Of a DNA stretch of 64,000 bases, positions 24,370 to 36,009 are shown piece by piece. This stretch comes from Adiantum capillus-veneris. Lineage: Eukaryota > Streptophyta > Polypodiopsida > Polypodiales > Pteridaceae. The position numbers were made by a program, and so were the translations under genes. Position 1 is the stretch's first letter, and each line of letters opens with the position of its first letter. The DNA lies in the NCBI GenBank assembly GCA_014529385.2, contig CM043958.1, forward strand, positions 143,180,734-143,244,733, in the 5' to 3' direction. The notes under the pieces are model-generated. The model saw nothing but the letters and a program-made list of their open reading frames with translations, ran no database searches and was not told the origin of the DNA.

Positions 24370-25444
24370 TCCTCTTTTCCCTGTAGGTGAAGTAGATTCT
24401 CCTTCCAAGGAAATTCATGTTGGAAGCCATGCGGTTAAACCATGGTGCCCCAACGATAACATTCTCATGTTTGAGAGGGGAGATGAAGAAATCCTTTTTC
24501 AGGAGAGAGGGATGGGTCAGGTCGATGCTCGGTGTGCAGGTTGACTAGTAAAGATCTGGCCCACCTTTTCATGGAATGCCCAGTTATAAAAGGCCTCGTA
24601 GGGAAAGTATGCAAGTGGGTCCAGAGAACATGGAAAATTAGTTTTTTCAAGACTGAACTATGCTTTGGAGGTAAAAGCTCAGGTAGTCCTGCACTCCTCG
24701 TCAGCACTCAGATTGTTAGATACTTCTTCTTTCATAATGTATGGCAAACAAGGAACCGCCGGGTTTTTGAAGGAGGATTTGAGGTGGCAAGCTTTGCAGA
24801 AATTATACAGGAAAGCAAAGTGCTAATATGGGCACTCGGGTGCAAGCATCATTCGGAGGATTGGTCTAGGACTACTTGTGCCTTGTTGTCAGCAGATGGA
24901 ATACCTGGGACAAGGGCAAACCTTGGCCATCGGTAGGAGTGGCTGCCCTAATAGCCGTTGTAATTATGATTCCTAGATGTTGTCATGGCTTAACATGAGC
25001 ATGACAAAACCTTGTAATTTTATCGGGTGCTCAATATAATTCACTCATAATTGTGAGTTTTGGAAAAAAAAAAACCTTTTTGTCCACATACCTTTAGACA
25101 TGAAGCCTTAATTTTCCAATTAAGGAAGTAATTGAGACGTCTTGTCCCTTGATAGCTCCATTAACTTTCAATGCATCTCCCATCTCGTGGGCTTGTATGC
25201 CTAGCTTGGTGGTCAACTCCGGGGATATGAAGTTGTGAGTTGAACTAGGGTCAAACCAAATAAAGGCATCATGCTCTTGCATCTTTCCCCAAGCATAGGA
25301 AAGGAGAAATCCTTGGCAATGAGCATCCTCTTTTGGAGCTTCAAACATAGAGGCTCTAGGAGTCTCATTGCAGGAAATTCTCTTGGTGCAAGGACGATAA
25401 CCATGGCCTTGCTCCCCACACTTAAAACATTTGTGGTCCTTCAA
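24370..25444 (-). pseudogene. CCHC knuckle and aspartic protease, element E (split by LINE)
   Basis: The minus frame 25444-25094 starts with CFKCGEQGHGYRPC, a standard CX2CX4HX4C gag knuckle, and continues into the protease AFIWFDPSSTHNFISPELTT and GKLRLHV. In the usual DSG triad this copy has DPS. After HV a stop and GYVDKK bring the reading to the LINE at 25074. It resumes on the far side, below 24499, as DFFISPLKHENVIVGAPWF and NRMASNMNFLG, which is the usual protease-to-RT linker (..ILGAPWF..M). The closely related gene at 59864-60270 reads GKLRLHCEGYLGHED at the same point, confirming that the LINE is an insertion. Confidence 0.85.
24500..25074 (+). mobile_element. 5'-truncated LINE nested in element E
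   Basis: Plus-strand 3' end of a plant LINE ORF2 followed by a 3' UTR and A11 tail (25064-25074). The coding part has CSVCRLTSKDLAHLFMECP, the zf-RVT zinc finger (CX2C...H.F..C). Both edges carry CCTTTTT (24493-24499 and 25075-25081), the likely target duplication, and element E's protease frame continues across the two sides. Another copy of the same LINE family is at 33520-34069. Confidence 0.85.
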
Positions 25445-25453
25445 AAAAAACTT

Positions 25454-26757
25454 CTAGCTCTTTAGGAGAGAGTTTATATTTACCTTTGTAAACTTCCTTC
25501 TCCTTGGACCGATTATTGTTGTTGTTGAAATAGCCTTGGTAAGAATTTTGGGCATTGGTTTTCCTCTTGGCATCACTTTTGTCTTTATTTTCCATGGGCT
25601 TGACATTCGTCTAGCCCCTTGTTGGAAATTGATGCACGAAGCAACCATGGTGTGGTGGATTATTCTGGTGATAGAACCAAGCCGTTGAGAGTTGACATAC
25701 TCGGCCATCTCTTTGGGTAATTTTGGACAGAATTGTTGCTTTTGCTCAGCAAAGTCTATCTTTTGAAAGATAGTAGCCTTGAGATGTAAATCCCAAAACT
25801 TGTCCACATATTTGTGGATAGACTCATGAGAGAGAATCTTTAAACTTCACCATTTGGTAAGCACTTTGTCCTTTGCATCACTTGCAAGGAATTGCTTCAT
25901 GATGGAAACTCATAGAGTTTTCCATGTCTTTGGGGCTTCGTCGTTGCCACGAAAGCTAGCCCACCATTGACGAGCCGATTTTTGGAAGTGCATAACTACA
26001 TGGAGTAGCTTGGAGGACTCCGTGAAGCCCTCGTCTCCAAAGGCCGCATCACATTGTTGGATGAAGGCCAATACTTTGTCGGTAGCACCAAAGGTGCCAT
26101 CATAGGTGAGAAAAGAGATACTCTTTCCTCCCTCTTTGAACTTCTTGACCTTTTTTGTGACCTTCTCCATGCAGGGTAAGATTTGCGATGTCCTCCCCTC
26201 TTGTAGTCTCTAGGAGAATAACTATTGCTTTTGTCAGAAGAGGAGGAAGGTGAAGAAGAAGGAGAAGAGGGTGAACTCTTTCTTGCCCTTTTCTCTTTTG
26301 TTTCCTCTCTTCATTTTTGAAGTGACAAGGAGAAGGACTATGGGTTAACCATTTCCTTTTGGAAGGATTTGGCGATCATATAATCCACCATCTTCGTGGA
26401 GCCACATATTCTGAGGAACTTAGCGATTCATTACTTTCTTGTTCTTTGGATTCCTCCTCTCGTATGGAAGAGAGTCTTCTTTTGGGGGTCTCATCAAGAG
26501 GCCTCCTAAGCTCTCTCTCTCCTCTAGAGAGGAAAGGAAATCCCATAAGCACGAAGTTGTTGAGTAACTTCGGCTTGCAAAGCGGGGTTGCCCATTGCTT
26601 GTTGCAACCTAGTGACAAGATAATTAACAAACATGGGGGCATCATCATAAGCACCTTCATGTGCAAAATCAAAGTTATCAATGTTCATTCTAATCTCTTG
26701 GTTATTGTCAACCAGGTTAATTAAACTTATGTGTTTACTTAGTGTATGCTTTGGCAA
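25454..26757 (-). pseudogene. gag of element E
   Basis: Three minus-strand pieces in order. 26757-26524 is the N-terminus (PMFVNYLVTRLQQAMGNPAL). 26170-25910 holds the retrotransposon gag domain with KVLAFIQQCDAAFGDEGF and QKSARQWWASFRG, matching the W.W....  gag consensus. 25807-25454 covers the linker to the knuckle. A Ser/Glu-rich acidic stretch near 26480-26220 lies between. The same gag family appears at 59450-59800, where the matching segment is HKALAFIQQFDIAYSG and WNAHTWW. Frameshifts between pieces make it non-functional. Confidence 0.8.
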
Positions 26758-26974
26758 TTCAAAACATTAGTTGCTACTCCTCTTAGCCTTTGAAAATAGG
26801 CACTTAAGTATCTACACCCACAGCTCAAATTGGTTAATTATAGAGAGTAGTGGAGTGAGTCAACAAAACCGATAATAGATCCCAGTCCCACTTACCCTAA
26901 TATAATTAACAAAATCAACCATTAATAGGCTACTTAAGGACCTCTCTTCTTAAGCAAGAAAAGAGAAACCAAAT

Positions 26975-26986
26975 GCTTTGATACCT
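26975..26986 (-). promoter_or_regulatory. Primer-binding site of element E
   Basis: The minus strand reads AGGTATCAAAGC directly inside the 5' LTR (two bases from its end), an initiator-Met type PBS with two substitutions from TGGTATCAGAGC. Confidence 0.8.
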
Positions 26987-26987
26987 A

Positions 26988-28849
26988 TGTAATGGAAATA
27001 GCCTATGAACTTTGAGAGTAGCGAAATTAGGAAATTAGGTGAAGCATTTTTGAGAGATTACTTTGTGAGCATAGCGGGTGAACTTAATTGATGGTAGCAA
27101 TATAAACATGGTACTTAGTTAACTTGGCATGGACGATACTTTTGCAAGAGAGAGAGTTTAGAGAACATGACAATAGTTGAGGACCGGATTCATATGGAGC
27201 CGGTCCCCCCTCCAATAGGCATTTGTATTATAGTTTCTCCCATCAAGAGAGACTCGGTACAATACAATCTTTGTGTTCCTTGTGACCTACGTGATGCAAT
27301 GAAGATGGAAAGCTTCATGCATCACAAGCATAACATAAACTTGCAAAAAGCATTAACTATCCCAAGCCTCAGTCCCAAGGCCTCAAACACCTTTAAAGGT
27401 GGATAGAGCTAGTGGGGAATGAGGGTAGGGAAGAGGAAGAAGAAACATTCCATAGGAGAAAGAAATAGTTCCTCACTTATCATTACTCTTCTTGCTAGCA
27501 TACATAATAGCATAGTAATGGAGATGGATAAAATGGCAAGCTTAAGCATTGAAGCATGGCTCTTGGTTGGATTTGCATTCCATAGCCAAGAGTGTTGATG
27601 TAGGTTCTCACTTCTCACAAGCTTGGAGAAGGAGGTGGTGTTCCTCAACTTTCACCAAGTGAGAATAGTTTCACAAAATGAGTGTGTGTGTGTGTGTGTG
27701 GTGTATATCCCCCTAGCACTCCCCTTGCTTGCTTGGGGCGAGTTGCAACTTTTCCACATACTGCAAGCTCATTGGACCCCTCTCCCCCTAGCCAATCACA
27801 TGCAGCATGCAGTCAAGTACATGGGTAGTCTTTTGACAAGTGTCCTCCTTACCCCTTAGAGAGAGAGAGAGCTTGAAAATATCTAGATATTTGTTGGATG
27901 GAAGTAGAAGCTCATTGGACCCCTCTTTAGCCCAACCAATAGCATTCAAGCACACCATGTGGTTAAGCTTACTGAGAGTCTAACATGTGTCCCATGTGCC
28001 CTTTTAGAAAAGGGGTGCCCCTTGGGTGAGTGGAAGGTTAGGTCAAAGATTCCCCTAACTTTGGGACTTTTATGCATAGGAAGCTTCTCAAGCAACTTCC
28101 TCATTAAGTGTGTAGGGTCTCTTTTTGACTCGACCATCTTACCCCCCATGCACAGGAAGCTTCTCAAGCAACTTCCTCATTAAGTGTGGAGGGTCTCTTT
28201 TTGACTTAGGCATCTTACCCCCCATGCATAGGAAGCTTCTCAAGCAACTTCCTCATTAAGTATGACAAGTACCTCAAGTACCCTAGTCATCAAGCATGAC
28301 AAGCACCTTAGGTGGAGTTCCCACCTCAAGCTCAGCCCTAGCTTGCCTAAGTTCAAAGGCAAGTTTAGATCGGGTTCCCAGCTCAAGCACAGCCCTAGCT
28401 TGCTTAAGGTCAAAGACAAGTTTAGGTCGGGTTCCCACCTAAGCTCAACCCTAGCTTGCTTAAGGTCAAAGGACTTTTAACACTAACCATTGAAGGTCTT
28501 TAATGAATCTAACCCTAAGGTCTTTTAAGCTCCATTAGATGCACATTGCTCTTTGATAGACTACCTCCTTTTGGACCCCTATTGAGATGTAAACATCTCT
28601 CCTCTTGGTCCCCTTCTGAGGTAAGTCTAGAAGCGCTTATTGCACATTGCTCTTTGATAGACCATCTGCTTTTGGACCCCTTATGAGGTAAGTGTTTAAT
28701 GAAGCTAACCCTAAGGTCTTTTAAGTTCCATTAGATGCACATTGCTCTTTGATAGACTACCTCCTTTTGGACCCCTATTGAGATGTAAACATCTCTCCTC
28801 TTGGTCCCCTTCTGAGGTAAGTCTAGAAGTGCTTATTGCACATTGCTCT
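26988..28849 (-). mobile_element. 5' LTR of element E
   Basis: Plus-strand start TGTAATGGAAAT at 26988. Longer than the partner LTR because the ~100-bp GCACATTGCTCTTTGATAGA subrepeat set has an extra partial and an extra full unit (28643-28849). The right edge is bounded by unrelated sequence at 28850 that recurs at 56465-56512. Confidence 0.85.
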
Positions 28850-28897
28850 GTGATAACAATGTGAGGGCTATGTGTATATCAAGGTGGCTTGTATGAT
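28850..28897. repeat. 48-bp segment shared with 56465-56512 (inverted)
   Basis: GTGATAACAATGTGAGGGCT and the following bases to GTATGAT occur as the reverse complement at 56465-56512 with a single difference (T/G). It begins exactly where the LTR ends, so it belongs to the pre-insertion DNA. Confidence 0.9.
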
Positions 28898-29116
28898 CAA
28901 GCAATGGGAGACATTAACATAGGGAGATTACTAACTTCTCTAGAGCAAGGGCTCGACAGTCAGATGTGCAAGCTTCACATTATATTTCAAAGCCCACCTA
29001 TACCAAAGGTATATTACTTGACAGAGCCATTGGACCCAAGAGAGGTAGGCGCCCATGTCTATGAGGGCGACCACGACATTGACGAAGGCTCCATCAAAGG
29101 ATTAAGACTATTCTAG
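28889..29116 (+). CDS. Unrecognised open frame, possible gene remnant
   Basis: 75-residue plus frame: AMGDINIGRLLTSLEQGLDS, then VYYLTEPLDPREVGAHVYEG and DHDIDEGSIKGLRLF. Composition is protein-like, and the frame continues after one stop with DVQYEYLRGPKLPMLFSHDQ for about 40 codons more. I do not recognise the family. It could be the 3' end of a host gene or of another transposon ORF; the AT/T-rich sequence after 29220 would suit a 3' UTR. No start context or splice site can be defended. Confidence 0.3.
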   Translation: MYDQAMGDINIGRLLTSLEQGLDSQMCKLHIIFQSPPIPKVYYLTEPLDPREVGAHVYEGDHDIDEGSIKGLRLF

Positions 29117-29426
29117 CATGATAGTGGAGACGTCCAATACGAATATTTACGAGGGCCGAAATTGCCGATGCTCTTCAGCCACGACCAATGCAATACTTTC
29201 CTCGATGCCGGGCATCCTTTGGCAATGATGATGGTTTTAGTTTTACACTTTACTTTACTTTCATTTTGTACCCAAACATTGTTTTAGATCCACCAAGATT
29301 GTATCAGTTTGGTCTCATAGGTCATTTTGGCCTTTTGAAGACTAATATAACATTTCATTTCATTTCTCTCTCTCACTCTCAGAACGATGATGAAAAAAAA
29401 AATGGAAGGTTTTGAGGCTAAGGTCC

Positions 29427-29469
29427 TCACACACACACACACACATTGTGCAGGTCAGTAATGGTGCAA

Positions 29470-29544
<75 letters not shown>
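29427..29544. repeat. CA and CT microsatellites
   Basis: CA run 29427-29445 and uninterrupted CT run 29472-29544 (about 73 bp). Confidence 0.95.
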
Positions 29545-29545
<1 letters not shown>

Positions 29546-29742
29546 GGAACATTAACTTCACAAACTAGTAATCTTTACAATTTGTTTATTTTTTTGTTGG
29601 CCAATCAATTGCTAATGTTGCAAATGGTGACGTAATTATCGATAGAATTATTAGAGTTGTAGAAGATGTCTGCACGAAGAAATAGTCCATAGCTAGACAA
29701 CTCTGGAGCTTCACTTGGCCTCCACTCACTTTTGTACGCAAA

Positions 29743-29865
<123 letters not shown>

Positions 29866-30199
29866 GAGGATGAAAACGATTCTGATGAAAACATCGAAAA
29901 TGAAAATCTCCGCAAATTAGACACTTTGTTCGTGCAATTTCACCCATCCAAATATTTGACCTAATATTTAGTTGGGTTGAGAGGAGCCAGTAAACAAGGG
30001 ATGGACAAAATCGACCTGAAGAGCGCTTTCTTTAATGCTTGCAACACATGATAGCTCTAGGTTGTGACGAGCCAGTCGACGGCTCCGCTATTTTTCTACA
30101 GATTTGAAGAGCGCTTTCTCAATCGCTTGGAACTCATGACAAAGGAGATCAATTAAGCAGGATATGGGTACAAAGGACATGAGGCTTGATCGCAGTGAA

Positions 30200-30560
30200 T
30201 TTAACAAAGGGGTCATCCGCATTAACAGAGAGGATGCCCCCTTGCCAGCTTGGTGCCTAGAGCATGTTAAAAAAAAAAAAAAAGAGAGGTTGTAATTTCA
30301 TATGTTTGACCAAGAATGGGCATGATGTATTCAGGTAAGGGATCATCTGTTAACTGAGAGGACCCCCAATTGCTAGCTTAGTGCACTATCGATATGCTTC
30401 CCAAGAATGGGAGAGATGATTGTTCCAGGTCAAATTTTGCAAAAAATTGGGGTGATTTTATTATGCCTGACCGAGATTGGGTGAGATTATTTGGGGAAGG
30501 GGTCATCCGCTTTAATGCAAAGGAACCCCCATTGCCAACTATGTGTTTTTCCTTTGGGAA
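30200..30560. repeat. Diverged tandem repeats with GGGGTCATCCGC motif
   Basis: A block GG(G/A)TCATC(C/T)G..TTAA followed by GAGGA(T/C)(G/C)CCCCxxTTGCxAGCTT recurs near 30209, 30342 and 30500, with a TGACC(A/G)AGA(A/T)TGGG motif between the copies. Too diverged for exact borders. A homopolymer A14 run lies at about 30269-30282. Confidence 0.5.
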
Positions 30561-30902
30561 CCTCCCCTTTCATGGCCAACCATTGTATCTATTAATGCGA
30601 GCCCGTCCCTGTCCAATGCGAGTTAGAATGATATAACAACAGCTAGCCTACCCCTCAGCTCACATGTCATGCATGCTTTGCCATACAATGTACTAATCCT
30701 ATTGAGCTCTATCATATTCTAATTAGTATAGAAGCACATCTTTTTTAAAACAAATCATGACTATGTGAAGGCTTGATTATTTAGCTATGCAATTTCACAA
30801 ACAACTTACAAAAGGAAACGATGTGCAACAAGCCACCATACGTAGCAAACAACCAAAGAAATTGACTTACTTCTGTATGGTTTGGTCATTTGTCAACGAA
30901 TG

Positions 30903-31425
30903 AAACTATCTTACTTTTGAATGGTATAGGAAATAATGCTCAAATCACTCTTTGGGATGAAGAAGATACTTATACACACAGACGTTAGGATGCACAAACT
31001 ACTCAAGTTTTATAATCTAAATTTTTCATTTTTGGCAAATTTCTTGATTTTGCAGCCTTTATGCTCCCAAGAAATGAAGGTGAAAGGCAATGAAATCTGG
31101 TTCTAAGGATATTTTCTAATTTTATATCTTGAACTTCAATTCATAAATTGAACAAATTTTTTGATTTTAACATCTCCTATAAGGAAAAAGGGTTATTCGC
31201 TCATATATGGATATGTGTATCAAACTCTGAGTGAAGAAGCGCAATTTGGGACCCCTGTGCACACTCACATTTATCCACAATTCAACCGAAAGATAGATTG
31301 GATACATCATCGCATGATGTACAAAATGTTAGCCAATCACAATTTGAGAGGTAGGATACCACTAATGATGTGGAGGTTGGGCATAGACTTTTTTTTGCCC
31401 GGTCACTTGATTTGGATTGTTAGGT
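30903..31425 (+). repeat. Left arm of 2.4-kb inverted repeat
   Basis: Reverse-complement match to about 32785-33357. Shared blocks include GGAAATAATGCTCAA, CTCTTTGGGAT, GATGCACAAACTACTCAAGT, ATGTTAGCCAATCACAATxT and GATGTGGAGGTTGGGCATAG. The arm has a 104-residue frame (31161-31475) without recognised domain. Confidence 0.85.
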
Positions 31426-32784
31426 GGATAAAGATACCAACCTACTATATGCAAGAAAATAAGATTAAGAAATGACCCAGCATAGATAAAAAAACTATAA
31501 CCAAAAAGATTGCTTATGGCAGAAGCAAGTCTTGTGTAAAGTAAAACTTCTTTATCTACACTCCATATTTATTCACACAATAACCACCCTCATATATATG
31601 TAACTTTAAGATTTAGATACCTTTGTCCTCTCATATCTCATGCAAAATCTACAAGGTATGATTCAGCTAGCTCAAGCTCAACATCATGTTCTATCCTTAG
31701 ATAATGTCTGTTCAGCTCTTGGCATGCATGCCCTAGGCCTCCACATCCAGCAAAAATATCTAAAATAGCATCCTTTATCTGTAAAAGTCCACATTAACCA
31801 TCTGTGGAAAAAAAAGAATCTGAAAAATATCTCTTCCACAATAACAATTTTTTTGAAACCACAATGAATAAATATGATGAGTTTCTATCTCATCTAGAAA
31901 ACATAGGAGACCTTTTTGTGCCACCTCAAATATAGTGTCCATCTACATAAGTGTGTGGAAATGGACCCTTGTTTCTATTCTCTACAATGAAATTTCTTAG
32001 ACGATTGAATAATTTTTTTTGTGACCTCTTCACGTGCCTCACCATCAATTAGAGGAAGATCACAATTTTCTTGATAGAACGTAGTTAGTGCCAAAGTATA
32101 CACCTACAATTACACTTATGCGCACCAATCTATAAAATACCACATATGTTGTCAATGAAGATTGGCACTTAATGATTAAAGAATGAAGTTAAAGGTTCCT
32201 ACTAATTTTAAAATTAGGTGTACTTCCTTATCTTGAGACTTTAAAACCAATAGCGAATCTCCTTCTTGCTTCTTGTCAATCACCAAAAATTGACAGCTTA
32301 CACGCACATGGAAAGATGGGATCTGTGATCAAGCTATCAATTAAGGAGCATAAATTTCTTTAGGATATTTTTCTCTCGATAATACATCTTCAAATATTTT
32401 TAAAAGAATCTCTCCTTTGTGCACACGTGATATTCATGCTTTCACACAATGATTCCCATCCCAAACTAGAAAATTTTCACCTTTGAGATACTCCCACTAT
32501 GTTCCCTTGATTTGTGTCTCAAAGCTCTCATGTTGAAGAACCCAATTTGGCCCAAACTTTTGAAAATCTAGCTGTGTCACATCAAAGTAAATAGAGCTTC
32601 CAAAGCGAGTGAGGGAGACCAAAAAAGGGGCAGATGCATCAACATAACCATGGTTATCAAAGGAAACACAAAATTTCTCAACTTGGCTAGAGACCGTCTA
32701 GATTGCTTCATTAGGAATCAATCTACACAAAGGGATCAATGGATGAGAGTAGTTGTGCTTCACAATGAATATTGAAAACACATC
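31426..32784 (-). pseudogene. Spacer with DNMT1-type methyltransferase motif I fragment
   Basis: On the minus strand 31775-31638 reads KDAILDIFAGCGGLGHACQE, then LNRHYLRIEHDVELE and a stop. LDIFAGCGGLS is the SAM-binding motif I of DNMT1/MET1-family cytosine-5 methyltransferases, and the following ..IE(H/Y)... spacing also fits. Just upstream, TTTTACAG could be a splice acceptor. Further upstream the minus strand has a long readable stretch, EKFCVSFDNHGYVDASAPFL and RFGSSIYFDVTQLDFQKFGP, broken by stops, that I cannot assign. Motif IV (PCQ) and later blocks are absent. It seems to be a fragment of an intron-containing host gene, but that rests on one motif. Confidence 0.45.
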
Positions 32785-33357
32785 ATCTAACAATCCTAAA
32801 TCAAGTGATTGTCCAAGAAGCCGTCTATGCCCAACCTCCACATCATAGTGGTATCTTGCCTCTCAGATTGTGATTGGCTAACATTTTTTGTAGTGGAGAT
32901 AATAGTTGGGCATTGGGTGGTGATAGCATGGCGGTAGTTGGTTGCTCCCTATCTTGATCATCTCTATTGAGTTGTAGATGTGCAGGAGTCTTAGATTGTG
33001 CTTCACTCAAAGTTCAATACACATATCTAGATCTGGGTGAATAACCTTTTTTTGCTATAAGACATGTCCAAATCAAATATGTTTGGTCAATCTGTGAATT
33101 GAAGTTCAAGACATAAAATAAAAAAGAGACGTAAAATCAACCTTTATTTATATTCATTGCCTTTTGCCCTTGTTTCTTGGGAGCAATATCTTGTTTACAA
33201 AGTCTACAAAACCAAGAAGTTTATCAAAAATGAAAAATTTAGATTGTAGAACTTGAGTAGTTTGTGCATCCTCACATTTTGTGTGTATGAATATCTTCTC
33301 GATCCCAAAGAGTCAGTTGAGCATTATTTCCTAAACCATACAAAACTAAGACAATTT
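32785..33357 (-). repeat. Right arm of 2.4-kb inverted repeat
   Basis: Partner of 30903-31425. On the minus strand this arm runs continuously into the spacer's open stretch, so the right arm and spacer look like one ancestral unit and the left arm like an inverted partial copy. Confidence 0.85.
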
Positions 33358-33519
33358 CTTATGTTTTGAATCTTTGTGGACTAAGATGTGATTGTGGTTA
33401 ATTGTAATGAAATATTTCATCATGTGTTTTAAGTGGAGAAAAGATCGCGCAAATGAACCATTTAGCAATAAAAGCTCGTTGAAGTAAACTCGCAAAAAAA
33501 CATCCCCTTATAGGGGGCT

Positions 33520-34069
33520 TTGTTGACAAGAGTAAAGATTCTAGCCAAAAGTATTGGCTATAACTCCTCCCTCACTTGTTCAAGGAGCGCCCCGGCTATA
33601 GGTGAGCTTGTAGGGAAGATCTGCAAATGGATACAAAGGACCTGGAAAATAGGATTCTTCATGAATGACTTGATCTTAGGAGGGATGATAATGAAAATCC
33701 AAGTACTAATTATCTACACAGCTGCTAGATTTTGTTACTATAAGAAAATCTGGAAGGCCAAAATTTTTTGAGTGTTTGAGAATGATATCTAACAAAAAGC
33801 TTTCACAGAGATTGTACAAGAAAGTGGGGAATTGATTGTCTCCATTGGTAAAACGAAGGACTGGGACGAGTGGTATAGGGCCATCAATGCCTTACTGCGA
33901 ATTGTGCTAACCATAATAAGGGTAGTTGTTTGCCTCTTGTTGAGGCCAAATAGCTTATTGATGTTTTACGGAATCCTTTAAAGGCTCGACAAGAGCTTGG
34001 GGCTACTTTGTACATTTATTTTGGAGAATACAATACTCCCACTCACAATTGTGAGTTTGGTAAAAAAAA
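33520..34069 (+). mobile_element. 5'-truncated LINE 3' end
   Basis: Relative of the LINE at 24500-25074. The frame 33520-33771 contains ELVGKICKWIQRTWKIGFF, matching GLVGKVCKWVQRTWKISFF in the other copy. The 3' UTR ends with the perfect palindrome ACTCACAATTGTGAGT (34041-34056), TTGG, T and an A8 tail (34062-34069). The ORF is broken after KAKIF. Confidence 0.8.
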
Positions 34070-34659
34070 GGGATTTTAGTTTCCAAACTTTTTGCAGCAG
34101 AACTCCTCATTGCCTATGCCATTAGTTCCTCTATATTGTAATTGAGAATTAAAAAGTTTTCACACTTCGTGATTTGATCATTTGTTTGGCATGCTAAAAC
34201 ATTCATTAGAGGAGAAGAGACAAAGATGTACAATTTGTATTTAAATATTTTCTCATGCATACAATACAATTTTTTTTTGATAAAATTGCATACATGTAAT
34301 ATTCATTCATTGGAGGCTTTCTTGTTATCAAATCCATGATCCAGTTCCTTGAGCTCAGTCATAGCCCCTATGCATGAGAATTGCCCTCTAACCTCTTGGC
34401 ACAATTTCTTCCAGATGGCATGGAGATGTTGCACTTTCCTACAAATTGCTAGCTAACTTGGATGCCTTTATTATTGGAGTAGCATAAATAGTGGGTAAAG
34501 ACCAAGGAAGAAGATCTTATCACCAAGTGTACTAAGGCGCTCTGATTGGTAGCTTCCTCTCGAACACAATGGACAAGGAGACCAAGTTTGTACCAATAGC
34601 TACACATGGGTGTGCTTCCTCCGACCAAGTAGTATGTCATTCCCCGTGTATAGGGTAGG

Positions 34660-34739
<80 letters not shown>

Positions 34740-36009
34740 GACTCACTTTTTTTCCCCTAGACCAATTATTCGAAACTAAAGTGTGGATAGTTAAGGACCA
34801 AGGTATCTTTATTACACTTTAGCTCAATCTACATATGCACAATGAATTTTTTCTACACACACACAAACACCCAGTCACTTTGTTTATGTAGGGGTTGAAC
34901 ACCTAGTAACTCTACTAGAAGCCTTTTAAAAGGCTATCCAAAACTCTAGATTTTTTTAAAAGGTATAATTTGCATGGGACTCTCTCACATAGCTTCTAAA
35001 ATCCGCTAAACTTGCATACTTACTATCTTTACCAACCTGTGTATAATTTTATTTCTCTCCTATCTCGAGGGGGTCCACTATTAAAGAACCCTATAATATA
35101 ACATGCGTTCGTAGGGTACTTAACAAACCCCTATATTAAAATGTTGACATGAATAGATTGGCCCCTCTTTTTTTTATGAATTAATGGGACTGTCTCCAAC
35201 ATGGATTTAAAAAGTCACACTTGTTAATAAATCTCTATACTCACGTAGTATATTAAAAATCCCTTTAGTTGAGCTCGTGTGGTATATTAATATGATACGA
35301 TGGACCTCCCAAGCCTCCTACTTGCATGGTAGTTAGAGCGCCCTTTGAAAAATTCTACTACAACCCACGAGTAGCATCTTTAATCCTACCCTTAACACCT
35401 ATCTAAAAATACTTCAACTAACTTTCTATTATTAAACTTCTAGCTTAGGTCTTAAGGTTAGTACATCACACATGTAGGCCTTTCTATGCTATTGGCCTCC
35501 CCTTTATCTCCATCCCTTCTCTTACTCCTCTTGCACCTCCTCCTACTATCAATAAAAGGATGGAACTTACGAAAACCTCCCAAGTATTTCTAATGCCTCA
35601 ATTCTTGGCCTATGCTTGCAATTGTCGTACCTTGCCTACTTGGATTTCATTTTGTCATCATAATTAGTTGTGTCTTAACTACATAAGGATGGCCTATTGA
35701 AACTTCGCCATGTACCTCAAGTGGCCTAGGCTACCCTCCCTCTTACTTTCTTACTCAAGCTAGCCCTTTGTAACTCCAATGATAGCCTTAGGTGTTGTTT
35801 GAGCCTCGTTATGCCCACAACATGAATGGAGAAGCATATGATACTCCGTTCTCTTATGCACACTGCCTAATTAAAGAATTTTATTGTATTGCCTTACTAT
35901 TTACCAGTGTCTATTGCTCAAACTTGCTATGTGGCTTTAGCCATGATTTCACTTGCATATACTAATGATGCACATTAAATTGAGCCGTTAGCCTGATTAT
36001 AGGCCTTTC
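34070..36009. other. Unassigned DNA with CT/CA microsatellite
   Basis: Apart from a CT/CA run at 34662-34736 no gene or element could be recognised. Short frames are chance-length. Confidence 0.4.
34662..34736. repeat. Compound (CT)n(CA)n microsatellite
   Basis: TC/CT to 34704, then CA to 34736. Confidence 0.97.

Larger units (their letters stand above)
19517..28849 (-). mobile_element. Ty3/gypsy chromovirus E, near full length, minus strand
   Basis: Two direct LTRs (19517-21280 and 26988-28849) flank a 5.7-kb interior that reads on the minus strand PBS, gag, CCHC/protease, RT, RNase H, integrase and chromodomain. The domain order with integrase last and a chromodomain after it places it among the plant chromoviruses. 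All genes are broken by stops or frameshifts. A 5'-truncated LINE sits inside the protease region (24500-25074). The outer target-site duplication could not be resolved: the 5 bases left of the element are TTTGT and I did not find the same five at the right edge, whose exact position is uncertain because of tandem subrepeats. Confidence 0.9.

Noticed and set aside
19512-28854. Target-site duplication for element E
   Set aside because: TTTGT at the left has no identical pentamer at the right edge under any TG...CA border I tried; TCTGT at 28846-28850 is the nearest but does not give a CA end.
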